Below the pieces are notes generated by a model. That model was not told the origin of the DNA. It did no database searches and worked only from the letters and a program-made list of their open reading frames with translations. From Flaccisagitta enflata (lineage: Eukaryota; Chaetognatha; Sagittoidea; Aphragmophora), in NCBI GenBank assembly GCA_965153355.1, contig OZ231128.1, positions 17,422,001 through 17,486,000 on the forward strand: DNA of 64,000 nucleotides. The letters are read 5' to 3'. The translations under genes and the position numbers were made by a program. This document shows positions 1 to 12,536 of this stretch, piece by piece (positions within the stretch are counted from its first letter, which is position 1; every line of letters begins with the position of its first letter).

Positions 1-290
1 ACCATCTAACGCTTTTGCGACTATTTCCCCGTCTCCCGAGCTGCTAGAATTTCATCCTTGGCGCTCTCCTGTTGGTATCCCGGTCTCTCGGTATCCCGGT
101 CTCTCGGTGTCCCGGTCTCTCGGTCTCCCGGTCTCCCAGTTTCCCGGCATCCCAGGAACCTGCGTTATGACGCGATGGATTTTTTTAGTGGCGCTGAAAT
201 AGCGATATTATGGAAATGGACCCCGAGAGCTGCTGTATCATAAATCGCACCCAGGTCTCCATCAGGAAATATATACATATCACATATCCT
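1..290. repeat. Family B outer-end fragment plus dispersed repeat
   Basis: The first 25 bases match the sequence outside the B elements at 18.93 kb and 24.63 kb (ACCATNNAACGCTTTTGCGAC), so the window opens at the edge of a B copy. Bases 80-150 are a short tandem array of CCCGGTCTCTCGGT-like units. Bases 150-290 are an inverted copy of 24780-24935, sharing for example the stretch around 'cgcacccaggtctccatcag'. All of this is repeat; the short open frame here is not a gene. Confidence 0.65.
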
Positions 291-1059
291 GGGTTTTTAC
301 TAGTTGCGAATGATATATTATCTTATAAATACGTAATAACGTGTATATCAAAATACACTTAACCATTACCACAATGCATACCGCGTCCTGACGGTTTGAA
401 CTCCTTATTCTGCTAAGACAACCTGATTATGGAAAGGGTTTGCGGCAGCTTTCCTACCATCTTGGTATTCCACATCTCGTTGAAACCAATGCCAAACTAC
501 TATCTAGAACAAATGTATATCGGCAGGCCTTTAAAGCAATAACTCTATAAAGAATAAAAAAATTACATAAAAATCAGTGAGATTCTGAAACTACTTCGAA
601 TTTCTGACCAAATGCCACAAAGGGCATCCTTTTAGCTCAAGCCGTTTAGAAATGACAAGCAAAACAAGATTGATACTCCAATCAAAAAATATGAAAAAAA
701 ATTGCATCTAGATTCTTTTCAGATAGATTGGAGGTTTTTCCCACCCTATTTTTGGTCCTCATTACAGCGCCAAACACCTTTGTTGCATTTTCTTGGTTGA
801 TTTCAACCTCTCTTAGTCATTAGGATTGCAACTGAAGCAAAAGGGAGAACATAGCATACACTTAGGAATTTTTTTGAATAAAATTTTATGAGGGAAAGTA
901 ATCATGCATTTATTCTCAGCATTTTTGTAAAAATGCTTAGAAAATCTATTTACAGTTTGTTGTTGAACGCCAAAGATGTAATATTAAGTATCTATCATAT
1001 TTTGGAGGTTTTTTTTTATTCAATCCCTATACTGTTGATATGCTTATGTTCTAGATAGT
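291..1059. other. AT-rich stretch, no recognisable feature
   Basis: No coding potential or structural RNA was seen. A single copy of the tandem unit that fills 1060-1500 lies at about 435-500 (shared 'ccacatctcgttgaaaccaa'). Confidence 0.5.
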
Positions 1060-1500
1060 ATGCAGCAGCTTTCTTGCCAATGCTAAACCTTGCAGCAATT
1101 TTCCTAATGTATTCCTACCATCATAGTATTTCACATTTCGTTGAAACCAATGCCGAAATTTGCGGCTGTTTTCCTACCATTACAATATTCAACATCTCAT
1201 TGAAACCAATGTCAAACTATGCAGCAGTTTTCCTACCAATGCCAAACCTTGCAGCAATTTTCTACCATCACGGTATTCAACATTTTGTGATAACCAATGC
1301 CTAACTCTGTAGCTGTTTTCCTGCCATTACGGTATTCAACACCTCATTGGAACCAATGTCAAACTATGCGGCAGTTTTCCTACCAATGCCAAACCTTGCA
1401 GCAATTTTCCTACTACAACAGCATTCCACATCTCTTTGAAACCAATGCCGAACTTTGCGGCAGTTTTCCTGCCATTACAGTATTCCACATCCCGTGGTTA
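1060..1500 (+). repeat. Minisatellite, about 60-bp degenerate units
   Basis: Six or more degenerate units contain 'gcagcaattttcctacca', a '..tattcaacatctc' segment and 'gaaaccaatgcc'. The small open frames are by-products of the periodicity. Confidence 0.75.
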
Positions 1501-1697
1501 TGATGCCGAGGACATTTTCAGCGTTGCCGAGATCTGCGCCGTCAAGGAAATGGCTTGTAACAACGATGTCGAAAAGTCAACGACGAATTTTCACCGGCAT
1601 TGGAGGCATTTTATGCGTAAGGCACGCGGGAGATCGGGGGGGGGGGGGGCTGATAGGTGACATGGAATAGGAACAAAATGATTGGCATACATTGGAC

Positions 1698-2165
1698 ACG
1701 TTTCTAGTCACAGACAACCGCGTTTTTAGTCGCGTGCACGAGACTCTATGACCGGCTCTGTCCGTCGGTCTGTCGGTCCATCACGCTTCGCTTTTTTTGT
1801 CATTTTACGTCATTTTAAGTCATTTTAAGTTATTTCAATACACTTTGACTTTACGTTTAGTCTTTTAGTCTTTTAGTCTTTTGATCTTTTAGTTTTTTAG
1901 TCTTTTAGTCTTTTTGTCTTTTAATCTTTTAGTCTATTAGTCTTTTAGTCTTTTAGTCTTAACAACCGCACGCGACTGTAAGGTGTTGGCCTTGTTAAAC
2001 CGGCCACTTGATCGCTCGCTACATTCGTTCACTCGCATCGCTCACTTCGCTCGCTCACTCCCTCGTAGGACGGTCGAAATTCTTATATGATATGTGTTCA
2101 CGCTGTGAATACGTTCAATGGTAGAAAACGCGTTTTTGGTCGTCAGTAGACACAAGAAAGAGTGC
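1698..2165 (+). mobile_element. Family C MITE-like element, interrupted by family A
   Basis: It shares with the copies at 24.95, 43.99 and 49.69 kb a 5' segment (tctagtcacagacaa, cgcgttttt), a middle of CTCGCT/TTCGTTCGCTCGC repeats, the line 'atgtgttcacgctgt', and a 3' segment with 'acgcgttttt' before the terminal repeat. The 5' part ends at 'cgcgttttt' and resumes at 'aaaccggccac', with a family A element between. In the uninterrupted copy at 49.7 kb these two parts are contiguous. No coding capacity. Confidence 0.7.
1725..1997 (+). mobile_element. Family A element (nested inside family C)
   Basis: It starts with a near-palindromic 'agtcgcgtgcacgagact', has a GTCC/GGTC stretch, an unusual internal expansion (AGTCTTTT)n at about 1855-1962, and ends with 'gcacgcgactgtaaggtg' and 'ggccttgtt'. 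Hallmarks shared with at least seven other copies are the T-run immediately 5', the palindrome, 'CTCTA', the GGTC tract and the GGCCTTGTT end. There is no open reading frame of interest. I cannot assign it to a known superfamily. Confidence 0.65.
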
Positions 2166-2203
2166 CGCCCGAAGCTTGCAAGGGATATGCACGGAATAAA
2201 GTG

Positions 2204-2285
2204 AACAAGGCCAAATCGCGTGAGGGTGGGCAGGAACAGTGATGAAATAGGTACCCAATTGTTTTGGCAGGGGCCGGGATTCCAA
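2204..2285 (-). mobile_element. Family A fragment, minus strand
   Basis: 'aacaaggcc', 'gtgagggtgggcagg' and 'ttttggcaggggccg' are the reverse complement of the 3' half of family A. The 5' half is missing. Confidence 0.55.
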
Positions 2286-3779
2286 AAACTGCTTATAAAC
2301 GCCGAAAGAGCTATATACGACCCAGGCATTCATATTTTGTAACCCTTCCGAGAGGCAAAAATTTCCCCTCGAAAGTTTCCGACACAGATTATCAATTGTC
2401 AATAGTCTTGCGGTAACCTCATGTGAGAACTTTCCACTGGTAAGAAGTTTCAAAATGACACACTAAACAAACAAAAACTCTTTTAACCCTTATTGGCCTT
2501 TCTTATTTTTTTCTTCTTTCTTTTTTCTTTTTTTCTTCCTTTCTTTCTTTTTTCTTTCCTTTTTCCTTTTCTTCTTCTTTCCTTCTTTCCTTCTTTCCTT
2601 CTTTCTTTCTTTATTTTGCCCTTTTCTTCTATTGTTTTTTCCTTTTTCCTCTTTCTCAACTGAGATCTTCCGACACATTTCTTCCCTTTCCGAGAAGCGG
2701 CGTTTCCCGCTTCTACAAAATATGAACGCCTGATTATTATACGACCTACAGATCAACCGACCAACCGACATGGCAAATTATAAAGTCGCGTGCACGCGAC
2801 TGTAAGGTATATCTTGCTGTCCCACTTTGATGTAATACAATCTTAGTACAGACCATAAATTTATCAACGGTTTTAACTTGTACGTTTCGGGTGGACAGAC
2901 AAGAGGACAGACTAACAGTTGGACAAAACCTGTTTATCATTTGCATAAGGTGATCGTAGGATAATAGTTATAATCTATTTGATAACTCAATTCGAAAAGT
3001 TGAAATGCTTTATCATGATGTATGCACCCTGATTTACACTATATAAATGTCCGTATTTTTTCAGATTTTCTTTGAAGTTTAATGTTTCTTATTTGGATAA
3101 TTGTATGAGGTTATACAGGATGAATTGTTGCTCACATCACATAATTTTTTTCTACAAAGTTTTCCTTGCATGATAAAATGTCTTCATAAAGCACCCAAAT
3201 ACGAAATAGGTTCATGTGCAAAGAACGACCATTGAAAAAATACACAGTGGACTCAGATGACGGGAATGAACTTTCAGGATGTTATTTTTCTTAACTACGA
3301 GTAATTCTTGGCCCTGCGTTTGTGATGCTTTGGGGAGCTTTTTTGTTATTCTTCCCTAGGCTCTATATACCGCTTTTTTTCGTTTTTGAGAAAGAACACC
3401 AGAAATGGAGAAGAATGGGGAAGAAGTGGAGGGAAATGCAGTGGTAAGCTTGAACCGGGTGGGGTAGCGAATGAGGGGTAGGGATAGGCAAGGACAGGCT
3501 GGGGCAGGGCATAAAAGAGGTGCAGTTTGTTTGGGATTTTTTTTTTTTGTGAAAAAAATCTGGAACTAAATTAGAGCTAAAATGGAAGATAAAGAAATCT
3601 CCACTGCCGCCTGCCTTTGGGGTTTATAGAATAGAAGAGAGAGAAAAAACGTGCTATGGGATAAATGTGTGGGAAAAAATACAAGAATGTGATTGATCAA
3701 ATTTTAGATGGAAGAGAATTGAGAGGAAGCAGAAGAAAAATAGGAAGGAGATTAAGAAGATGATACAGAAAAAGGAGAA
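2286..3779. other. Non-coding; pyrimidine tract and a lone family A palindrome
   Basis: A (TTCTTT)-type pyrimidine tract spans about 2505-2640. The 18-bp palindrome agtcgcgtgcacgcgact of family A stands alone at about 2785-2803, followed by family A-like 'gtaaggt'. From 2960 to 3779 I see no feature. Confidence 0.45.
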
Positions 3780-4046
3780 GGGGAATATGAAGAGGAAAAA
3801 GAAAAAAAAAAGGAGGAGAAAAAGAAAAAGAAAAAAGTAGAAGAAAAAGAAAAAGAAAAAGAAAAAGAAAAAGAAAAAGAAAAAGAAAAAGAAAAAGTAA
3901 ACGAAAAATGAAAAGAACAAGAACAAGAACATGAAAAAGAAAAAGAAGAAGGAAAAGAAGAAGAAGAAAAAGAAGAAGTAAAACAAGAAGAAGAAGAAGA
4001 AGAAGAAGAAGAAGAAGAAGAAGAAGAAGAAGAAGAAGAAGAAGAA

Positions 4047-4093
<47 letters not shown>

Positions 4094-4101
4094 AGAAGAA
4101 G

Positions 4102-4133
<32 letters not shown>

Positions 4134-4300
4134 GAAGAAGAAGAAGAAGAAGAAGTAGGAGAAGAAGAAGAAGAAGAAGAAGAAGAAGAAAAAGAAAAAG
4201 AAAAAGAAAAAGAAAAAGAATAAGAAAAAGAAAAAGAAGAAGAAGAAGAAGGAGAAGAAGAAGAAAAGAAAAAAGAAGATGAAAAAAAAAGTAGAAGAAA
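3780..4300 (+). repeat. (GAA)n / (AAAAGA)n purine microsatellite
   Basis: An uninterrupted purine tract of about 500 bp, with a (GAA)n core at about 3970-4190 flanked by AAAAGA repeats. The long minus-strand Phe/Leu-only frames are artefacts. Confidence 0.95.
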
Positions 4301-4434
4301 AAGATAAGAAAAAAATAGGCGTCAGAGACATCTTTGAAACAAAGACGGAATGATAGAGTGAAATATGAGATGAAAAATAGCCACAGCTCAAAAATCATTG
4401 GCGTCTCCAAATATGATTTTTAAGGCCTTATCAC

Positions 4435-4653
4435 TTTTTTAGTCGCGTGCTACGCGACTCTACATCCCGCTTTGTCGGTCCGTCCGTCCGTCCGTCCGTC
4501 CGTCCGTCCGTCCGTCCGTCACACTTTACTTTTTTTGGGTTTTTGCGGTCTTTGGCCTCACAGTTCCCAGCCATATGATGGAGTGACCTCAAATGGGGCC
4601 CCTGCCCACCCGCACGCGACTAGGGTAGCCGTGTATCCGGCCTTGTTGTTTCA
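4435..4653 (+). mobile_element. Family A element, complete
   Basis: T-run, then 'agtcgcgtgctacgcgact' (palindrome with one extra loop base), 'ctacatcccgctttgtc', (GTCC)n, 'ttgggtttttgcggtc', 'cacccgcacgcgact' and the 3' end 'gtgtatccggccttgtt'. This copy shows the full layout. The element has no coding capacity. Confidence 0.8.
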
Positions 4654-5142
4654 TTTCCTTAAAAAAATCTTCCTTTCTTCTTGATAAGAGAAAAAGAAAT
4701 GGTTTTTAGTAGATGAAAAAACAATTGATGTCGGAACCTTCAAAAGAGTGAATGAGATAAGGAAATTTCGAGAAAAAGAAAGAGAAAGTAAAAAAGTCGA
4801 GAAAGTGAAATGAAATATTAACGACTGGAAGAAGTAGTAGTACACGAGAATAAAGCTTACTCTATCGTCGGTGTCTCCCTTTTTGACTTTTTGAATCACT
4901 CAGAATCATTTCTCTTTTCGACACCTTAACTGTTTTTGTATATCTGTCTGTCTTACTGTCCGTCATACTGTCTGTCTGTCTTACTGTCCGTCATACTGTC
5001 TGTCTGTCTTTCTATTTACTGCCGATCAATGTATGTCAATGTATGTGTCTGTTTCTGTTTCTGTTTCTCGTGTCCGTTTTCCTTGGTCGGTTATACTGAG
5101 TGTCAATGTGTCTGTATGTTTGTCTGTCTGTCTCCGTCTCTA
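4654..5142. other. Non-coding; degenerate TGTC repeat
   Basis: 4654-4930 shows nothing. 4935-5140 is a degenerate CTGT/TGTC-rich stretch. Confidence 0.5.
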
Positions 5143-5312
5143 CGTTTTTAGTCGCGGACACGCGACTCTACACCTTGCCGTGTCGGTCGGTCGGTAGGTC
5201 GGTCGGTCCGTCCGTCCGTCACATTTTTGAATTCCGAGCTGTTTTTGCATTACTGCTCCTGCCTAACCGTTCGCGACTGGATTGCCGTGTATCCGGCCTT
5301 GTTCTTTCTTTC
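5143..5312 (+). mobile_element. Family A element, GGAC subtype
   Basis: It begins 'agtcgcggacacgcgact' (same stem, GGAC-type centre) and ends 'gtgtatccggccttgtt'. It is nearly identical in layout to the copy at 62467-62632, including 'acatttttgaattccgagc', so the two form a subfamily. Confidence 0.75.
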
Positions 5313-5594
5313 CGTCTACCAACATACTGATTATAATGTATCGTTCAATAACATGAAGCCGCAAAACTAAGACAAGAAGGCGAAATTACAAAGCAAGATT
5401 TTGAAGATCAACAAAAATCAGAGAAAAGGGATATTCGATGTCATGTAATTGGCATGCATCCTCTTACGTCGATTAACACTCTTTTTCCTTGTTTCAGCCA
5501 GGGTGTTAAACTGTAATCAAGCTATAAATTGTAAGTGAGCAAGGAAGGCCACATGTTGTTCGGAAAATACCAGCGAGTACGAGATAAGGAATAA

Positions 5595-5738
<144 letters not shown>

Positions 5739-6867
5739 TCTTTTGAAAAGGGTGAGAAAAAGGAGTGAAGAATAATGACAGTTGTAATAGTTCGAAGGTT
5801 TTCACGTCAGTAGTGAACGATTTGTTGGCCCCAGAAAAAAGAATAGAAAGAAAAAGAAAGAAAAAGAATGAAAATTCTTTGAAAAAGAGGTGGTTCAAAG
5901 ATGGGCAAATGTTGGGGAGCGGGGAGGAGATATCTGTTCATGATTGGGGTTATTTGGGTTAGTTAAGGAGAGCGCAGAAGAGGTGGATGATACGCCCCAA
6001 TTCGATGAAGTCATGTGGAATCTAAAGGAGGGTGAGGATGAGCGGACACTGGACTAGGTTTGGGTGTGTGGGGGTGTGGATTGAGTGTCGGTAGTCTGTG
6101 AGGGGGATGAAAAGGCAGGAAATAATCGGATCGCGGATGGGGTGTAAAATTGAGAATTGACTTCATTTTGTGAGACAGTGAGGGGGATGGAAGGGAAGGT
6201 GATGGGTGTGTGAGCGTATTGTGAGGCAGTGGGGGCCCCTCACTGAGGGGTGGATGATAACTGATTAAGATTTTGAGTGTTTCGCAGGACGGCCACGGAA
6301 GTGGAAGTCGGGTAGCCGGCCACATGAATCAAATGGGGGGGGGGGGTCATTTTCTGAAGGTTTGGGTTTGGGTGAGTCAGATTTGCGTGGATGCGATTTT
6401 GAGGGGGGAGAGAGAAAATGAACCTGACGCAAAAATCGAGCACTTTTTAAAATAAACAAAAGGTGTGAATTCGACTCAAAAGCGGAAGAACATTTAGAAC
6501 ATTTAGAACATTTAATAGTCCATATCGCATTAAATACAATCGTACAATGATAGAAATCACAGCACTTGGACAATGTTTCATAAATAAGAAATAAATAGAT
6601 AAGCAGCCAAAATATTCCATCGATTTTTTTTTTTTTTTTTTTTTAAACAGTAATAATTGTCATCTAGGTATTCCCGCCATGGTCATTTGAGAGTATTTTA
6701 GGTCATTTGCAAGTATTCAAGGTTATTCATTGTTTAGGTAATCCGGAAATGTTGGTAAACCCTTTGAAGATGGTGATGGAACGTAGAAAGGAAGGAGGAA
6801 GGGGGAGGAGGGGAAGAAAGGTTGAGTTAATGGAGGATCAAAGGAAGGAATTCATGTAAGTTTAAAA
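5739..6867. other. Non-coding stretch
   Basis: A GT/GGGG-rich segment at about 6050-6420, short G and T homopolymers, and otherwise unremarkable. No supported gene. Confidence 0.5.
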
Positions 6868-7275
<408 letters not shown>

Positions 7276-7939
7276 ACAGCATTTCATGATAATCAGTCGT
7301 AAACTTCTAGGGGGAGTTTTCTTTTGGTGAAATGTGTGACACAAAAATGATGAAAATGGTTGAGGAAAGAAATTGGAACAGCTGACAGCTAGGGAAAAGA
7401 GCGCTGTCGTTGTTGTTGTCGTCAAGGAATTTGAGAGAAGATTCTACCTGTCACGAATGAAATCTAGTGCTTAGTGGTCGCGGTTACGTGGCTGTCGAGT
7501 CGACTGTCATGAGAAATATCAAATGCTTGGTGGGTAGTGTTTGCGTGGCTGTCGGTTGCTAAGAGGTGGTGGTGGGGAGGGGGGAGTAGCGTGGATGAAG
7601 AAAAGAGGGAGCAGGCCTCTTGCTTTTTCGATGCTGCCGAGAAGCAAAAGTTTTCCCCTGAACACTGCCGAATTGACATGAGGGTGAGGATCTGCGGTAA
7701 AGCACCCTCCCTCTTCAGGATCCCACTTTTATAGTCACGTGCAATCATTGTTGGTATATCATTTGGTAGCCTGTCAGATCTCGATATAATTCTTCCTGCG
7801 GAGTAGACTTAAGCTTACAGCGCTACAGCCCGCAGGCTCAGCGCCGATGAGATACCACAACTGATGCAACGCTTACGGTCTCCTAAAGTGAGTTACGAAG
7901 GTCCAATTTCATCACTTCACGTTTCTTTTTTGGGTTGTA
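7276..7939. other. No recognisable gene
   Basis: 'tttatagtcacgtgc' near 7730 may be a remnant of a family A start. Nothing else is supported. Confidence 0.4.
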
Positions 7940-8960
7940 TCATCACTGCAAATCTGATCTGCGTGAGGCTTTGGTAGGGCATCCCAGAAAGGCTGGTTCT
8001 GAAGGCTACTTCAAAAAATTATCAAAACCTCTCCTTCATTGGGACCATGGACATCCTCTAGGACCAAAACAATTGTTGTTCTATGATTTTTTTAAGAAAT
8101 GTGCAGCGGGTGCCCTTTAGTAGATTGCTTGTTACAGAGCCAAAAACGCGAAAAATCGCAAAAAACGCCAAAAATGTTTTTTTCACCTTATCTTGATACT
8201 AATTACCCAAGTCCTACAGCAGTAAAACTATCTATTTCAGCTTCTACAATATATAAACTTGCAAGAACAACAAGAAATCTAGTTCTGTGTGTCAGAGACC
8301 CTTGATTACATCATTATTGGCGCAGCTAAGAAGTGCGAAAAACGCAAAAAAAAACAAAAAATTTGAGATTGTTCATCTTGTTTTCTTTGCTATTCCTTGA
8401 CAAATTGGTAAAAATCCTTGGGGCTGGTCTTGTTTGAAAGATATTAGGTAGTAGAACATAAGATAAGGAGAAGTAGCTGAAAGGGGTCCCAGTGGGGCCC
8501 TCTGGGGGTCCTCAAAGGACCCCAAATGACCAAAATAGCTGAAAATGACTAAAAAATGAGGGGTTTTAGAGTTGATTCTTCTCAAATGTTATTGGGGAGG
8601 ACAATTTATGTTAAGATACTGTCACCTGGTTTGGAGCAACAAAAGAAAAGGTCAGGGGCCCCTCAGGGACCTATTCAAGGGGCCCCTAGATGCTCCAAAA
8701 GGCTTGAAACGGGCAAAAATGACCAAAATTTAAGCATTTTTATCAATTCTCTGACTATGAAGGGCCTAGTTATCTGTTTAGCTCTCTCATCAGTGCAGCA
8801 GAACTAGATAAGACCCCTGATGGGCCCATCCAGAGGATCTAAAGGACCCATAATAGCCAAAAATGAGCAAATCTTGACATTTTTACACTATTCTTCTTTG
8901 ATACATTGTTGGACTACACCTGTTTACTGTTTATTGGATGGATGATTGATTGACAGATTG
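7940..8960 (+). repeat. Inverted repeat H, left arm
   Basis: This arm is the reverse complement of 10920-11920 along most of its length. Examples: 'gttattggggaggacaattt' near 8590 against its complement near 11270, and 'ttccttgacaaattg' near 8393 against 'caatttgtcaaggaa' near 11470. The arms have diverged by substitutions and small indels. Unusual GGGGCCC-rich segments occur in both arms. No open frame is conserved between them, so I regard the unit as non-coding. Confidence 0.85.
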
Positions 8961-9779
8961 AATGATTGATTGTTAGATTGATTCATATGTCATATATCAT
9001 ACCTCAATTATCATACATCATACATAATAATTTACCTAGTAAAAGGATAGATTTTTAAGCTGCTGCTCATGCTTTAATGATCATTGTTTAATCATCATTG
9101 TTTTTGGCTTTGTTTCTTGTTTTTGTTTATATTTTTTTGTTTTTTTTTTCTTTTTCTTTTTTTTTCTCTAATGAATCAAGGGAGGGGGAGAATAACATTA
9201 AAGGTTTTGGAGCAATTTCAATACTCTCAAACTGACTCAATGTCTAGTCCTCAGGGATTTTTCCATCCCAGCCATCATTGCTCCATATTCCAGCGCCAAA
9301 AACAAGGCCCATGAACTTTTTTTTTAGAAATAAAGCCTGACTCTTTGATCTCCTCCCAGGATGCAGTCTCATGAACAACATCAGACTTGATTTTTTCAAA
9401 ATCTACCAGTTCCCCATGGTAGAAAAGAGAGGGTAGCCATGCCTCCTAAGAGCAAAGATCTTCTTCATTAATTGCCAAGCTGGAAGAGAAATAACTTTGG
9501 ATTGTCATTTCCATTTGAAATGGTGATCTCAATGTAAGACTCTTTCTGTCAAAGATATGTTGCCAGATCAGATACTGAGGCAATGCCATCATATGGGGCA
9601 TATGGGATGCCTGAAGCGGTAAAGCTTTACCAAGCTCTGACTCAGCATGATCAGATTATCTATCAGCTCTAGGCCAGGTACTTATGCAGATGCAACACTA
9701 AATTTGCAACAAAAGTGATGCCATGGGGTCAGCCATGCCATTGCCATTGATTGATATCTGAACAAGCCTGCTACACAAA
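8961..9779. other. Inside hairpin H: non-coding
   Basis: TTGATTGAT-rich start, a T-rich tract at 9105-9165, then unique-looking sequence with no supported feature. Confidence 0.4.
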
Positions 9780-10210
9780 CAAAATACTAATACTAAAACA
9801 AAGCAGTAGTGATATGTGTTCAGCAATACCCACTGCCCTTCTTTGTGAATGAGTGGGAGCAGGGCACAGCTCTGAAGGGGTTAGTACACAGGGGGTGATT
9901 AAAGGCTTCAAAAAGCTAGGGAGGGCTGATTGGGGCTGAAAAGACAAAATTTTAGGTCCAAGACAGTTGATTTCATCAAAAAGCAGGCTGATTTGAGGCC
10001 TGAAAGAGCCCTGGTAAAACTGATTTAAGGCCTGAGAGGATTTAATTGAGGTCAGACGAGGCTAATTTGACGCCCAAAACAGTTGATTTCATGGCTCAAA
10101 ACGCTAATTTGGTGCCTGAAAGAGTTGATCAGCAGAGGCTGAAGGCTGAAGGCTGAAAAGAGGGAGGGATGCACAAAGCCAAAGGGATAGACGGACAGAC
10201 AGATGAATGA
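9780..10210 (+). mobile_element. Family B element, degenerate
   Basis: 'ttcagcaatacccactgccc', 'gagtgggagcagggcacagc', 'ctgaagggg' and 'acacaggggg' follow the left end of family B in order. Then come decayed array units ('ggcctgagagga', 'tgcctgaaagagttgat') and a GACGGAC end. It lies inside the loop of inverted repeat H. Much older than the other B copies. Confidence 0.6.
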
Positions 10211-10439
10211 ACATAAGTCTTTCTGTGTTCTTCTATTGTACATCAAATTGTACAATGTCAAGTAGCAAGTCTTTATCTTTACAGCAAGAGCTGCAGCAGC
10301 TTATAAATCAATTAATTTTCATATCAATCATATCGTGTATGACAAGTGGGAAAATATTCCTCTTTATACCCAAACGGAGAAAAATTTAGATACAGTTTGT
10401 TATAAGATATAGGAGATAATCAATCAATTATCCAACAAA

Positions 10440-10900
10440 CAGTAAGCAAACAATCTATGAAAGATGAATAACATTAAAAATGTCAAGATTTGGTCACTTT
10501 TGGCTATCATGGGTCCCACAAGGCGTTTGTATGGGTTCAACAGGGGTCTTCAGCTTTCACTTTTATTCTTATTTAGTTCTGCTGCACTGATGAGGGAAGC
10601 TAAACAGATAACTAGGTCCTTCATCGTCAAAACTGCTTTAATTTTGGCCATTTTTTCCCGTTTTAAGCCTTTTGGAGCATCTAGGGGCCCCTTGAATGGG
10701 TCCCTAAGGGGCCCCTGACCTTTTCTTTTGATGTTCCACACCAGATGGAATTTCCCTCCCCAACAACGTTTGAGAAGAAACAACTCCAAAACCCCCATTT
10801 TTTGGGCTTTTTTCAGCTGTTTAGGTTGTTTGGGGGCCCTTTGAGGAACCCAGGAGGGCCCCACAGACATATGAATCAATCTAATAATCAATCATTCAGT
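10440..10900 (-). repeat. Extra copy of the H unit inside the loop
   Basis: Same orientation as the right arm (10920-11400). It shares 'gaagaaacaactccaaaacc', 'ctgctgcactgatgaggga' and 'agcatctaggggcccc'. So H contains two tandem copies on the right and one inverted copy on the left. Confidence 0.75.
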
Positions 10901-10919
10901 AAATCAATCAATCATCCAT

Positions 10920-11920
10920 CCAATAAACAGTAAATAGGTCCAGTCCAACAATGTATCAAAGAAAAATAGTGTAAAAATGTCAAGATTTGGTCATTTTTGA
11001 CTATTATGAGTCCTTTAGGTCCTCTGGATGGGCCCATCAGGGGTCTCCAGCCTTCTTATCTAGTTCTGCTGCACTGATGAGGGAAGCTAAACAGATAACT
11101 AGACCCTTCATTGTCAAAGATGGCAAAAAATTGATAAAAATGCTTAAATTTTGGTCATTTTTGCCCGTTTTAAGCCTTTAGGAGCATCTAGGGGCCCCTT
11201 GAATGGGCCCTTGAGGGGCCCCTGACCTTTTTTTTGTTGCTCCAAACCAGGTGACAGTATCTTAACATAAAATTGTCCTCCCCAATAACATTTGAGAAGA
11301 AACAACTCCAAAACCCCTCATTTTTTAGCCATTTTCAGCTATTTTGGTCATTTGGGGGCCCTTTGAGGACCCCCGGAGGACCCCACAGGGACCCCTATCA
11401 GCTACTTCTCCTTATTTTATGTTCTACTACCTAATATCTTTCAAACAAGACCAGCCCCAAGGATTTTTAACAATTTGTCAAGGAATAGCAAAGAAAACAA
11501 GATGAACAATCGCAAATTTTGCATTGTTTTTGGTAGTGCTTTGCACCCCCAAAAAGAGGGGGGAACTAAAAGTGCTCCTCGGAAGAGGGAAATGGGAAAT
11601 ATGGCCCAATCTTTTTTTTTCTCAAAGTAGACATAAAAAGTAAACTTTTCACAAATGCAAATCTTTCTATGACCAAAAAAAATTTTTTCACCCCCATCTA
11701 TTTTTGGCGTTTATTGCGATTTTCGCATTTTTCGGTTTCTTAGCCAGCAATCTATATGAGGGCTCCCGTTGCACATTTTTCAAAAACATCATAAAACAAC
11801 AGTCATTTTGGTCAAAGAGGATGTCGATGGTAAATTTTAGAAAGAGATTTTAGACTTTTATGAAACTGCATCCTATCTGGGATGTCCTAGCTTTGGTGAA
11901 ACACACGAAGATGTTTGTAA
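10920..11920 (-). repeat. Inverted repeat H, right arm
   Basis: Complement of 7940-8960. It has about 150 bp near 11530-11680 that aligns poorly to the left arm. From 11920 to 12047 nothing is seen. Confidence 0.85.
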
Positions 11921-12047
11921 CTTTTAAATCCATAAAACGATCACTTTTTTTTTCACTCTAAATATTAGAGATTTGATAAACAGTAATATCTTTAACTCAA
12001 ATTGAATAATTTCCAAATCAAGGAAATTACAACCCCGCAGTTATTTT

Positions 12048-12079
12048 AAGACAATAACAATAACAATAACAATAACAAT

Positions 12080-12150
<71 letters not shown>

Positions 12151-12294
12151 CGACGACAACAATAACAACGCTGTTTTAGATGATTCTTCCGCAGCGGCAG
12201 TTGCTTTTCGATGGTTGGCGTGAAGAATACGATCTCAAAATCGCTTTTAATCAATCAACCGTCATTTGACTCTTTCTCTCTGTCTCTGTCCCTG

Positions 12295-12361
<67 letters not shown>

Positions 12362-12471
12362 TGGCTCTGGTCTCTTGCTCTCTGCCCTCTCCTGTCTCTC
12401 TCTCTCTCTCTCTCTCTCTCATCTGTCTCTGGCCTCTGTCTCTTGCTCTCTGCCCCCTCTCTCTCTCCCTG

Positions 12472-12508
<37 letters not shown>

Positions 12509-12536
12509 TTCTCTCTCTCACTTTCTCTCTCTCAGT
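12048..12536 (+). repeat. (AAC)n then (CT)n microsatellites
   Basis: (AATAAC)n and (AAC)n at 12048-12160; CT/TCTG repeats at 12271-12536 in three blocks. Confidence 0.95.

Noticed and set aside
4435-4653. Family A as a tRNA-derived SINE
   Set aside because: I could not find box A/box B promoter motifs or a poly-A or simple-repeat tail; the conserved ends are a palindrome and GGCCTTGTT.
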